NCBI GenBank assembly: GCA_026027325.1
Contig: JAMSLZ010000009.1
Location: 372,001-436,000 of the forward strand
Source: Actinomucor elegans
Taxonomy: Eukaryota; Mucoromycota; Mucoromycetes; Mucorales; Mucoraceae
Direction of reading: 5' to 3'
DNA: 64,000 bases
Shown here in pieces: positions 25,108-35,855 of the stretch (positions are counted from its first letter, which is position 1; every line of letters begins with the position of its first letter). Both the position numbers and the translations under genes were made by a program. The notes beneath the pieces are model-generated. The model saw only the letters and a program-made list of their open reading frames with translations. It was not told the origin of the DNA and made no database searches.

Positions 25108-25296
25108 TCATGAAGATTTGACTTTAAAGGTATCGTAATGGTAAGGTGGAATAAAACCTTGTTTAAATGCGATATCTAAACATTTATAAGCTAATGAGTT
25201 TTGCTTATACAATTGAATTATTCTTGTGTGAAAATCCAGTTGGAAGAAAGGATTATCCCTATTAAATTCAGCAGAATATAGGTCGTACGAATTCAT
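25108..25296 (-). CDS. Possible small ORF, unrecognised
   Basis: 62 aa from ATG 25296 (MNSYDLYSAEFNRDNPFF) with a composition that looks like a folded protein. TTTTAG sits 6 bp before the ATG on that strand, so it could be an internal exon of something larger, but I found no convincing upstream exon. It lies in the upstream DNA of the oxidase gene. It may be a gene remnant. Confidence 0.25.
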   Translation of the reverse strand: MNSYDLYSAEFNRDNPFFQLDFHTRIIQLYKQNSLAYKCLDIAFKQGFIPPYHYDTFKVKSS

Positions 25297-25502
25297 TGTT
25301 TCCTAAAACCGTATATTAATCAGATTTGATCTGATGCTCAGTATAATCAAATCCTTCGGTACTTTAAAGGGACTTGTCTCGTTTGTCATTCTATTTACCA
25401 CCAGTGAGTTCCCATTTACTTAATCGTATTCCCACGACGCATTGTATTTAAGCATAGAGTGTTTGCAAAGGGTATTACCTTTTTGTACACTTTCTTTACA
25501 AA

Positions 25503-27833
25503 ATGACCTTTCAAAACAACGTAGCAACCACGTTCCCCAACTTGAAGCCTAGAGGCCCTGGAGGAGAAGTTCTGTTGGCTGCCGAAAGAGCCAAAACTAG
25601 CTTCGATGTCAAGAACCTGTCTAAATTTATGTATACTGAAGAATGGCTTAGCAAAATGAACAAGGTTTTACAAGTAATTGAAAAGGAACCTGCATTCGAC
25701 AAGTCGACTCGTTATTATCAAAGTCGTGCTGATAAAATCTCTACTGGTCTTTGGAAGGATAGACGTATGGCTGAGCTCGCAAGGTAAATTTTTGCTGATT
25801 TGTATCCATCATTGACTGACATATATATCTTAGAGAGCATAATTGGGACGATCAAATGAATCAGATCGCAAACTTTCTCTATGATCAATCAACTCCAGTA
25901 AGTTGCCGTTAACATATTGTACCACTAAAGAGGCTCATTATTTTACCCTTTGTAAAGTTTTCTCTGCACTATGGCATGTTTCTTCCTACTTTAAAGTCTC
26001 AGACCACTGATGAACAAAAAAAGCTTTTTCTCGAACCTGCCTTAAGACATGAAATCATAGGCTGTTATGCGCAGACAGAGGTATATAGTGAACAACATAA
26101 GGTAGAAAGCGTTTAATCTCTAATGGTTGTATATAGTTGGGTCATGGTTCTAACGTTCAAGGACTTGAAACCACCGCTACCTATATTCCAGAGACTAATG
26201 AGTTCGAAATCCACTCACCAACACTAACATCTTCCAAATGGTGGATTGGTGGTCTTGGTAAAGCCGCTAATCATGCTATTGTTATGGCTCGTTTGATTAC
26301 TGATGGCAAAGATTTGGGTCCCCACCCTTTCTGTGTTCAAATACGTAGTTTGAAAGATCATACCCCACTTCCAGGTATCACAGTAGGTGATATTGGCCCC
26401 AAGTTTGGGTTCAATGCAACTGATAACGGCTTTATTATGTTTGATCATTACCGTGTGCCTCATGTTGCATTCTTGGCCAAGTACTCTCAAGTCAAAAAGA
26501 GTACAGGCGAATATTCCAAACCTCCTAACGCTAAGCTATCTTATGGTACTATGGTGTATGTTCGTGCTAATATTGTTATGGGTAAGACCAAATAAGATAC
26601 AGTCTTTTTCTACTATAGCAACGAGCTAACAATAGTACATGCACAGGTGTCAGATATGCCCTTGCTAAGGCTACTACCATTGCTATTCGTTATTCAACCA
26701 TCCGTCAGCAATTTGTCGATGCCGCTAATCCCAAAAAGTGGGATAACAAGGTGATTGAAACTCCTGTCTTGGATTATACCATGCAGCAGTATCGTTTACT
26801 ACCTATTATCGCTTCTGCATATGCTTGTTTCTTTACCGGTCGTGAAATGTTGCGTCTTTATGATTTAAACCAAGAAGCTATGCAAGATGGTAACTTTGGT
26901 CTCTTGGCTGATCTCCACGCTAGTTCTTCTGGGCTTAAGAGTTTAACTACTACCATGGCTGTTGAGTCTTTAGAAGACTGTCGACGCGCTTGTGGAGGCC
27001 ATGGCTACAGTTTATTTTCTGGTTTGGGCCAATTCTACCAAGACTATCTCCCTAATGTCACATGGGAAGGTGATAACTACATTCTTACCCAGCAAACTGC
27101 GCGTTACTTGCTCAAGACTTTTCGTAACGTAGTTGCAGGCAAGGCCGAACCTTCTGAACATAATCATACCATTACTTATTTGACTCAGTACCTTCAAAAT
27201 CCCAAAACCAAATGCCCTGCTACTACTCCACAGGATTTCCTCAACCCTGAATTGATCCTCTCTGCGTTTGGCTTCCGTGCTGCTTACGGCATTGCCAAAG
27301 TTGCTGAACAAATTGATCGCCATGGTCGCTCTTGGAACTCGATGTTGATTGAAATCAGTCGTATCTCTAAAGCACATTGTCAGTTTATGTTGGTGCGTAA
27401 CTTTCTGGTGACTTTGCAAAGCGACGCTACGCTTTCCAAGCCTGAGAACAAGCCTATCGTTAAGGTACTGAAAACCTTATCTTGCCTGTTTGCGCTTCAT
27501 ACCATGGAAAAGGAACTCTCCGAATTTTTACTGAGTGGATACTTGTCATCTGAGCAAAGTGGCATGCTGAAAGAGCAAATCATTAATTTGCTTGAACTAG
27601 TACGCCCTGATGCTGTAGGCCTTGTGGATGCGTTTGCTTTACCCGATTATTACCTTCATTCAGCTTTGGGCCGCTATGATGGTAGGGTGTATGAAGCCAT
27701 GACAAAGATGGCAGAAGCTGAGCCTTTAAATCATACGCTTGTGGTAGATGGATATGAGCAACATATCAAACCTTTTGTTCACCGACACGTATCGATTGTT
27801 TCTAGTAAAGAAAACGCTATTTCTAGACTTTAA
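25503..27833 (+). CDS. POX1: Peroxisomal acyl-CoA oxidase
   Basis: Catalyses the first step of peroxisomal beta-oxidation, acyl-CoA to trans-2-enoyl-CoA, passing electrons from FAD to oxygen and yielding hydrogen peroxide. Exons 25503-25783, 25834-25897, 25958-26080, 26137-26581 and 26647-27833 give 699 aa, a usual length. Family blocks: [20 protein letters not shown] over the exon 3/4 join, [80 protein letters not shown] and [19 protein letters not shown]. The likely catalytic Glu is the one in TWEGDNY. The protein ends in SRL, a type 1 peroxisomal targeting signal. Start ATG lies directly after a pyrimidine-rich leader. The next gene downstream also encodes a predicted peroxisomal lipid protein. 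Confidence 0.95.
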
Positions 27834-28288
27834 TACTTTTCTTTTGTATATAGAAGCCTCTTTATTACACCCTTCCCTTTACTTGCACTCTTCCCAATAA
27901 AGCTCGCACAAGTCATAACAATAACCTATTTTCATATAGTGGTTTCCCACCAGATAACGTAGTACAGAGACGTGGAATACCCCATTCATTCTACTTAATA
28001 CAATGACAAACTCAAAACCTACCTAATTAATAAAACAAAGGTTTCTATGTTGAATATTTCTCGTTTAAAAGTTCTGAAAAAAGCGCATACTCAAACATAG
28101 ACTATACAGCTGTACCAATTTTTCAACATGGTACCAATGAACCCGCTTGCGTTACATATATTCAATAAAAACTGGGGAAATGAACTACTGCTAGTGTTTT
28201 CAACACACGTGAAAAGGTTTCTTGTTCCCCCTTTCTGCATAAAACTGCAGCTTACTACTTGGCTTCTTACGTTCTTTATTTTTATATT
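27834..28288. other. Spacer between the oxidase and SCP2 genes
   Basis: 455 bp. CAATAAAG near 27896 may be the oxidase polyadenylation signal. The remainder is the likely promoter of the SCP2 gene; no gene is seen. Confidence 0.45.
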
Positions 28289-28963
28289 ATGTCTGTTCAA
28301 CAACCACCTCAACTTATCTCAAATCTCTTATTACCAGAGCTTGAGCGTCAATTAAAAGAAGATAAGAACTTGTGGCCCAATATCAAAGGCCTTTTTATTG
28401 TAACTGTAACCAAAAAGAAGAAGGCAGCTGCTACATGGTAATATAATAAAAACGTTCTAGAAGGACATGTTCTAACAAAATATGATAGGTATCTTCTTCT
28501 TCAAGGTATATCCTAATGAGCATACTTTTAACTGTACTAAATAATCAAATTTAGGTAATGAGGTGAAGCCACTAATCACTTCGGTTGAGCAAGATGCTCG
28601 TGCTGGTGTAAAGGGCAAGATTCGTACCGTCAAAGTTCAAGTAGATGATACTGATTTATTGAACTTTATCACTGGAGGGTAGACATCTATATACAGAATG
28701 AATATGTTACATATAAACTAAGCACTAACGTCTACATAGCATGACTGGTGTTAAAGCATACATGACTGGAAAGATCAAGGTCAAGGGTGATCTTTTATTG
28801 GCACAGAGATTGGAGGAAGTATTTGAAAAGCTTGGAGGCAGAGAGGTGAATATCATTAGAAAGCAGCCAAGGGAATGTACTAATACTTGGTATGTAGAGA
28901 GCTATTGATTTCGTTAAGAAGAATGAACAGGCCCTAACATTGGCAAACAAATCAAAGTTGTAA
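28289..28963 (+). CDS. SCP2 sterol-carrier domain protein with PTS1
   Basis: A 153-aa stand-alone SCP2 domain, a lipid and acyl-CoA binding fold found in peroxisomes. Five exons: 28289-28437, 28489-28505 (17 nt), 28555-28678, 28740-28845 and 28898-28963. Family features are the run of alternating hydrophobic residues FIVTVTKKKKAAATW, VDDTDLLNFITGG and the end block GKIKVKGDLLLAQRLEEVF. Intron 4 is inferred: reading through it gives a stop after VESY, but splicing GTGAAT to TATGTAG yields GGRERAIDFVKKNEQA, which fits the family helix, and ends in SKL, the classic peroxisomal targeting signal. The intron also has a good branch-site word, TACTAATAC. It follows the oxidase gene on the same strand, 455 bp away. 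Confidence 0.88.
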
Positions 28964-29972
28964 TAATTGATGTTTTATTCAATATCCGTGCATTGTAATA
29001 AAGCGTATTTACGAAGCTTATTTATTCTTGGTTAACCCATTTTATATACAAAATAAAATATGGCCTAATTGGGCGCATAATGTCTTATTTTTCATCGTAT
29101 TCGTCTAGGTCAGATAAAGTAATGAATGGAGACAAAACTTTTTATGAGATCAAGAGTAAAAAGATCTAAAGGAAAGAACTAGGATCAAGTGCAAGAGACA
29201 CTAACAAGGGAAGTAAGGAACTAATCGAGGAGTCTTTGCCCAAGGTGAGGCGGCTGGGGAGGCGGAACTTTGTATGGTGTAAGTAGTCGAGTTTATAGAG
29301 AATAGTACATGTGGTTGGCCATCTAAGGAGCTTAAGAATGACAACTTGGAGGAAGGTAGTATGTGGTTTGGTAATTTATTAATAAGAAATGATAGTGGGC
29401 CTTAAATCATTTCTGGCATCTGTAAACGACAGTACATGTTGAGACGGTGGATGGAATGGGTTTTGATAAGAATCTGGAAAGGATATAGATAGCAAGATCT
29501 AGGTGCATCACCAAATAGTCAATCAAGATGTCAGCGTATGCATCAATTTCTTTCGATTCTGGCCATTGTGAGACAAATTATTGGATTCAAGGAAATAGTA
29601 GGGCGACATTGTATTAGGAGTGTAACGTTGCAAGATGAGCGCAACTGATTATGATTGTCCTAAAGGGACTACAGTTAAACACTTTGTCATATTCGTTTGT
29701 CTATTGATTCAGAGTGGGTTGACATTATTTTTATATGGATGATCTAGAAAGTATATACCATTGTGAATGGCTATTTGAGTGACGGATATGAGAAAGCAAA
29801 CCAGAAAGTAGAACATTTTCAGGAAGAGTAAGAGAACGTAAAGGGAACTGTGATTAGAGTATGTAGGTACGATCTTGCACTGTTGGCAACTTTTCCATAT
29901 GAAGCATCATTTCTGTTCAAGATTTGTACGATCCAACAAAGATGCGGTATAGGCTTGTGTTTTGCGCATCTT

Positions 29973-30480
29973 CTAATCTAGTGTGGAGGAGTGACGTGAT
30001 TTTGTTAATGGCGAAACCATATTCCAATGATCCCCAGTGATGAGACCCATTCTGGCGTTGAAACCCCCATATATTATAGATTGATTGGTGTTTGGGGCTG
30101 TAAGGTTAGAAGAGCCTAAAACTTGGTGTACTTTGTTAGAATGTAATCTAGGTGGTAGGTAGAGACAATACATTAATATATTAGAGATGGTAGAAGAAAG
30201 TTTATATTGAGCACAGTCAGAAGTATCTGAAGTAATGTGGCGAATAGATAATTGGCACAGTGGATTAACCAATAGGCTAATGTCCTGTTGTCCGTGATGA
30301 GTGTGTTGACGGCTTTTGAAGCAGTACTTGTGATATTGTTTCCAGTAGGTGGGGGTATTTAAAAGGGGGTGAGTAATCGTGTTTCTGTAATGAGTATGAT
30401 GGAGCCATTTTTGTTAAGGTCAAGTAGAGGAGTAATGGATTGATGGGCTAAACCTGTTGCGTTGAATAGACTGAATTGTA
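29973..30480 (-). pseudogene. LINE endonuclease (EEP family) pseudogene
   Basis: Minus-strand pieces in two frames: FNATGLAHQSITPLLDLNKN and GSIILITETRLL (the ETRLL word is the metal-binding Glu region), then after a frameshift CLYLPPRLHSNK and IIYGGFNARMGLITGDH (the GDFNAR motif, here GGFNAR, so a key Asp is lost). APE-type endonucleases nick target DNA for LINE insertion. It is inactive as read. Confidence 0.65.
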
Positions 30481-30513
30481 TGCGCTACATTGTAATCCGG
30501 AGAGGTTAAGGGC

Positions 30514-31047
30514 CTATTTGCTAGTAATGCTTATTGTATCATCGTCGTCTTGACGGAAGAGATTAGCTGGGTTTTCTGTTTTAGGCGAAAGGATTTCTTC
30601 AAGTTCTTTATCGGTAATCCAGTGTTCTTTGTGAAAGTAACGTGCCACGGCGAATTTGACAAATTTGACAGAAGGCCTAATAAGTTGAAGGGCACGGGAT
30701 AAACGAGTGCAGTAGAGTCTGTGTCCAATTTCGGCCTTTTCCTCTTGTAATTTAGTTGTGTGTACTGCGTCACGAATAACACTAGGATCACAAGGATCAA
30801 AGTCTTCATGAATGTTGATTCTGTAGTGTGATAATTGAGTACGGAATTCATCAGCATAGCCATTGTATATCAGTAGAGCTAATATGTGTCTATCTGGGTA
30901 GCATATATCTAGGATTCTGCTATTGTTGATATTTAAGTGACGAAATTTGGCGTGGTGATGTCCTATAGGTAAGCGAGTTTTGGTAGGAAGGAAGAGATAC
31001 TGCAAATCAAGGTTTTCAAAAGGGAGTTCGGAAGTTCTTGCAGCCAC
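30514..31047 (-). pseudogene. LINE ORF1-like C-terminal fragment
   Basis: An open frame of 177 codons, with ILDICYPDRHILALLIYNGY, DPCDPSVIRDAVHTTKLQEE and VKFAVARYFHKEHWITDKEL. I recall this layout (YPDR..., then DFDPCDP..., then AVARHF...) from mucoralean LINE ORF1 proteins. The same frame remains open upstream past its first ATG to near 31,170, so the ORF is the tail of a longer one whose 5' part is replaced by the minisatellite. Confidence 0.6.
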
Positions 31048-31240
31048 AGTCTGACATTGTTGTTGACGTTGGAGCGGTGCTGATTGGAAGAGGACAAGTG
31101 ATTTTCTAGAAGTGGGAAGTAATGCGGTGAATTGTATATCATCATGTGGATCCTGAGTAGCGGGATTATGCCAGAGAGAAGTTTAAGAGAATGAACCAGT
31201 AAGTTTGAAGATTGCCAAACCGTGTTCGAGTTGAGAATGT

Positions 31241-34030
31241 GTGGACACTTTGTGTGGACACTTTGCGTGGACACTTTGCATGGACACTTTGCGTGGACAC
31301 TTTGTGTGGACACTTTGCATGGACACTTTATGTGGACACTTCATGGACACTTTGCGTGGACACTTTGCGTGGACACTTTGCATGGACACTTTATGTGGAC
31401 ACTTTGTGTGGACACTTTGTGTGGACACTTTGCGTGGACACTTTGCATGGACACTTTGCGTGGACACTTTGCATGGACACTTTATGTGGACACTTTGTGT
31501 GGACACTTTGCATGGACACTTTATGTGGACACTTTGTGTGGACACTTTGTGTGGACACTTTGCGTGGACACTTTGCGTGGACACTTTGCATGGACACTTT
31601 ACATGGACACTTTGTGTGGACACTTTGCATGGACACTTTGCGTGGACACTTTGTGTGGACACTTTGCGTGGACACTTTGCGTGGACACTTTGCGTGGACA
31701 CTTTGCGTGGACACTTTGCGTGGACACTTTGCATGGACACTTTACATGGACACTTTGTGTGGACACTTTGCATGGACACTTTGCGTGGACACTTTGTGTG
31801 GACACTTTGCATGGACACTTTATGTGGACACTTTGTGTGGACACTTTGCGTGGACACTTTGCATGGACACTTTATGTGGACACTTTATGTGGACACTTTG
31901 TGTGGACACTTTGCATGGACACTTTATGTGGACACTTTGTGTGGACACTTTGTGTGGACACTTTGCGTGGACACTTTGTGTGGACACTTTGTGTGGACAC
32001 TTTGCATGGACACTTTGTGTGGACACTTCATGGACACTTTGTGTGGACACTTCATGGACACTTTGTGTGGACACTTCATGGACACTTTGTGTGGACACTT
32101 TGCGTGGACACTTTGTGTGGACACTTTGTGTGGACACTTTGTGTGGACACTTTGTGTGGACACTTTATGTGGACACTTTATGTGGACACTTCATGGACAC
32201 TTTGCGTGGACACTTTGTGTGGACACTTCATGGACACTTTGTGTGGACACTTCATGGACACTTTGCATGGGCACTTTGCGTGGACACTTTGCATGGACAC
32301 TTTATGTGGACACTTTGTGTGGACACTTTGCATGGACACTTTATGTGGACACTTTGTGTGGACACTTTGCGTGGACACTTTGCATGGACACTTTATGTGG
32401 ACACTTTATGTGGACACTTTGTGTGGACACTTTGCATGGACACTTTATGTGGACACTTTGTGTGGACACTTTGTGTGGACACTTTGTGTGGACACTTTGC
32501 GTGGACACTTTGCATGGACACTTTGTGTGGACACTTTGCATGGACACTTTGCGTGGACACTTTGTGTGGACACTTTGTGTGGACACTTTATGTGGACACT
32601 TTATGTGGACACTTCATGGACACTTTGCGTGGACACTTTGCGTGGACACTTTGCATGGACACTTTATGTGGACACTTTGTGTGGACACTTTGTGTGGACA
32701 CTTTGTGTGGACACTTTGTGTGGACACTTTGCATGGACACTTTGCATGGACACTTTGTGTGGACACTTTGTGTGGACACTTTGCGTGGACACTTTGCGTG
32801 GACACTTTGCATGGACACTTTATGTGGACACTTTGTGTGGACACTTTGTGTGGACACTTCATGGACACTTTGCGTGGACACTTTGCATGGACACTTTATG
32901 TGGACACTTTGTGTGGACACTTTGTGTGGACACTTCATGGACACTTTATGTGGACACTTCATGGACACTTTGCGTGGACACTTTATGTGGACACTTTGTG
33001 TGGACACTTTGCATGGACACTTTATGTGGACACTTTGTGTGGACACTTTGCGTGGACACTTTGCATGGACACTTTATGTGGACACTTTATGTGGACACTT
33101 TGTGTGGACACTTTGCATGGACACTTTATGTGGACACTTTGTGTGGACACTTTGTGTGGACACTTTGTGTGGACACTTTGCGTGGACACTTTGTGTGGAC
33201 ACTTTGCGTGGACACTTTGCATGGACACTTTATGTGGACACTTTGTGTGGACACTTTGTGTGGACACTTTGTGTGGACACTTTGCATGGACACTTTGTGT
33301 GGACACTTCATGGACACTTTATGTGGACACTTTGTGTGGACACTTTGCATGGACACTTTATGTGGACACTTTGTGTGGACACTTTGTGTGGACACTTTGC
33401 ATGGACACTTTGCGTGGACACTTTGCATGGACACTTTGCATGGACACTTTGTGTGGACACTTTATGTGGACACTTTATGTGGACACTTCATGGACACTTT
33501 GCGTGGACACTTTGCATGGACACTTTGCATGGACACTTTGTGTGGACACTTTATGTGGACACTTTATGTGGACACTTCATGGACACTTTGCGTGGACACT
33601 TTGTGTGGACACTTTGTGTGGACACTTTGTGTGGACACTTTGTGTGGACACTTCATGGACACTTTGTGTGGACACTTTGCGTGGACACTTTGCGTGGACA
33701 CTTTGCATGGACACTTTGTGTGGACACTTTGCATGGACACTTTGCGTGGACACTTTGTGTGGACACTTTGTGTGGGCACTTTGCGTGGACACTTTGTGTG
33801 GACACTTTGCATGGACACTTTGCGTGGACACTTTGTGTGGACACTTTGCGTGGACACTTTGCGTGGACACTTTGCATGGACACTTTGTGTGGACACTTTG
33901 TGTGGACACTTTGCGTGGACACTTTGCGTGGACACTTTGCATGGACACTTTGCGTGGACACTTTGCGTGGACACTTTATGTGGACACTTTACATGGACAC
34001 TTTGTGTGGACACTTCATGGACACTTTGCG
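31241..34030 (+). repeat. 13-bp minisatellite array, about 215 units
   Basis: About 2.8 kb built from units of the form TGGACACTTTGCG with variation only at the last four positions (TGCG, TGTG, TGCA, TATG, TACA). A shorter 11-bp unit, TGGACACTTCA, recurs about twenty times. Rare GGGCACTT units occur at about 32,270 and 33,775. Units are otherwise nearly identical, so the array is young or being homogenised. The combination TATG-TATG-CA-TGCG recurs at about 32165, 32590, 33470 and 33555, showing higher-order repetition. Because 13 is not a multiple of 3 and the units lack stop trinucleotides on the plus strand, all three forward frames stay open for about 940 codons; this is not evidence of coding. 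The reverse strand has stops from CATAAAG, GTAAAG and ATGAAG variants. Confidence 0.97.
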
Positions 34031-34343
34031 CATGCAAAGATGATGTGTGAAAACTCCCGCTTTGCAGTTGTAAGTTTTAGTTGAAAGAAACTGATAACGA
34101 TGGTTTTCACCAGTGTATTCACTGTGTCCGGTCGAATCAGCATTATGATTAGGAAGATGTTTGATGAGAGTTTGACTAAGTCTGACGCAAATTCCAATAA
34201 ATCGCCCTTGCTCAAGTCTGATAAGGTTTTTTTTATTTATTAATTAATTGATTAATTAAAAAAAGACTTGTACCCTCATTCATCAGTAAACGTCTTTCTA
34301 GCCAGTAGAAGGAAAAATAACCCAGGCCCATTCAGGAGAGTTG
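34031..34343. other. Flank between minisatellite and zinc-ribbon ORF
   Basis: 313 bp. The first 185 bp can be read as an open reverse frame without recognisable domain, possibly more decayed element sequence. TTAATTAATTGATTAATTAA at about 34240-34259 is a near-perfect palindrome. It could also be the 3' UTR of the neighbouring reverse-strand ORF. Confidence 0.4.
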
Positions 34344-35855
34344 TCAATAAAAAACTGCCTCGACAAAGCGTTTTGTTCCTTGATTGGCTTTGGAAAGCGC
34401 TGATGAAGCGACGTTGGATAAATCGCGGAGTTGTCTGTCTAATTCTCTGTTGAATAGGACATTCATCGTCTCCTTGTCCCTAAACATATCCAGAATCTTT
34501 TGGATGACTGTTGTTGTTGTTAAGGCATTTTTGCTTTTGCAGGCCCGCTGTATGTTTGCGAAATCTGACTTTTTTAGACAATGATCCTCGCGTGAAAGGA
34601 CGGCCGTTGCTACAATTTGTAAGGTTTGAGAGGCCAATTTGATATCATTTGTCCTGGCAAGATTGTCATCGCAGTCAGCTAAGGTCCAAATTGTGTATGG
34701 ACGCGTAGTTACGTTGTTAGTGAGACTGCTAAATGACCGACAAGGTAAGTACGTGCTCGGTGCATCGAACTTTGATCGAACTTGCCGCAGCTGTGCTAAA
34801 ATGTCTCCTTGTTGCTGACATTGTTGGAGGTTTTTTTCAAGGATCCTCAGTGCTTCCATAATTGACTCTGCTGCAATTAAAATTCTACAGTTGGCTGTTG
34901 GATTTAAATTGTTTGTAGTAGGGCCAAGTTCACAACCAAGATCTTGATCCAGTCGCATTGACGAAACAACTAGGAAGTCAGCAACGTGGCTGCAGATGAG
35001 TAGTTTGTGAGCATTATCGGTAGTGACCTTTTTTACCCAAAGATTTACGTTGGGAGGTGGAAACGGTTCCATAGAAAAACGTTCAAAATGCGCATCAAGG
35101 GTTGGCAATTTACTATATGGTTCCACACAATTAACATACAACAGCTTTGAATCTTCCACTAGCAGACAGCCAGTGAGTATCTTTGATGAAGCAAATCTGT
35201 AGCACGGATTAATCCTCCAGTCTCCGTTCAACAGTTGGATAACATCTTCGTTTGGTACTTTAAACTCGAAATGCTTCACAGAATTGTAGAAGGGGGATCG
35301 TACCAGGGCCCTTTGTATTTTTCCATTGTCATTAATATCAATAAAGTTTACACGTTTATCATCTTTGTCCTGTTTTCTGATTGCTGAATGACAAGGAATG
35401 AACTTCACTTGAGAAAAATTTGCTGACATGAGATTTGATACAGAATCACTATTTGCCATGGCGAATGTTTGGCTCTTATCGATATAAATTTCAAATGGCT
35501 CCATGTTATGTGTCTGGAAGACGCTGTTGATAAGTTTTCTGTAGTTTTGTGATTCGTGGTGTAAGCTGCAAGCCTCTACCACACCATCCTCGTATGTGCA
35601 AAGAGGTTGTTGGGCGCTAGTGCTAGCTATTGATTGATGATTGGTAGCCAAATTAAAGTTTGGTTTCCTGAAAATTGGAATATCGGTACTGTCCTCGGGC
35701 GTGTCGTCGAATTGGGGCAGTTCTCGTTTGTTTTGACGTCGTTCAGACTCACTTTTGATTTTGTAGCAATTACGGCACAAACCAGTTCGTACCCGTTCTG
35801 ATATAGGCTCATCACAATTTGCACACTGAAGTAAAGAAGAAGAATATTTTGTCAT
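34344..35855 (-). CDS. Orphan intronless protein with N-terminal zinc ribbon
   Basis: 503 aa without introns. Start taken at MTKYSSSLLQCANC (ATG 35855), since the frame upstream has only a GTG start. The N-terminus holds CANCDEPISERVRTGLCRNC, two CxxC pairs that look like a treble-clef or zinc-ribbon site. Residues about 30-80 are polar and disordered. The rest (for example CRILIAAESIMEALRILEKN and YTIWTLADCDDNLARTNDI) has folded-protein composition but no family I can name. It sits in the element-rich zone beside the minisatellite. Lack of introns and location suggest a domesticated or element-borne gene, but nothing proves it. It is intact, with no stops over 504 codons. Confidence 0.65.
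   Translation of the reverse strand: MTKYSSSLLQCANCDEPISERVRTGLCRNCYKIKSESERRQNKRELPQFDDTPEDSTDIPIFRKPNFNLATNHQSIASTSAQQPLCTYEDGVVEACSLHHESQNYRKLINSVFQTHNMEPFEIYIDKSQTFAMANSDSVSNLMSANFSQVKFIPCHSAIRKQDKDDKRVNFIDINDNGKIQRALVRSPFYNSVKHFEFKVPNEDVIQLLNGDWRINPCYRFASSKILTGCLLVEDSKLLYVNCVEPYSKLPTLDAHFERFSMEPFPPPNVNLWVKKVTTDNAHKLLICSHVADFLVVSSMRLDQDLGCELGPTTNNLNPTANCRILIAAESIMEALRILEKNLQQCQQQGDILAQLRQVRSKFDAPSTYLPCRSFSSLTNNVTTRPYTIWTLADCDDNLARTNDIKLASQTLQIVATAVLSREDHCLKKSDFANIQRACKSKNALTTTTVIQKILDMFRDKETMNVLFNRELDRQLRDLSNVASSALSKANQGTKRFVEAVFY

Larger units (their letters stand above)
23696..25502. other. Intergenic between SF3A1 and acyl-CoA oxidase
   Basis: About 1.8 kb. It holds two copies of the dispersed repeat (23967-24037 and 24144-24212) and a weak reverse-strand small ORF listed separately. 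AATAATAATAAAAC just after the SF3A1 stop may be its polyadenylation signal. Confidence 0.5.
28990..31200 (-). mobile_element. LINE retrotransposon remnant (ORF1 and endonuclease part)
   Basis: On the minus strand, an ORF1-like C-terminus is followed by a broken AP-type endonuclease domain, the order found in LINEs. Stops and frameshifts break everything after ORF1. Below about 29,880 only scattered, unconvincing frames remain, so the 3' limit is a guess. No reverse transcriptase is recognisable here. It abuts the 13-bp minisatellite. Confidence 0.65.

Noticed and set aside
28740..28908. SCP2 gene ending at VESY without the last intron
   Set aside because: Breaks the conserved GGRExAxxF helix, while splicing restores it and gives a PTS1 signal.
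31241..34030. CRISPR-like array
   Set aside because: There are no unique spacers; units are contiguous and only 11-13 bp long, and the genome is eukaryotic.
31212..34084. Giant repeat proteins of about 940 aa in three plus-strand frames, and many reverse-frame pieces with CPHKVSTQSVH repeats
   Set aside because: They are the automatic result of a 13-bp repeat without stop trinucleotides on one strand; no start context, introns or non-repeat domain support them.
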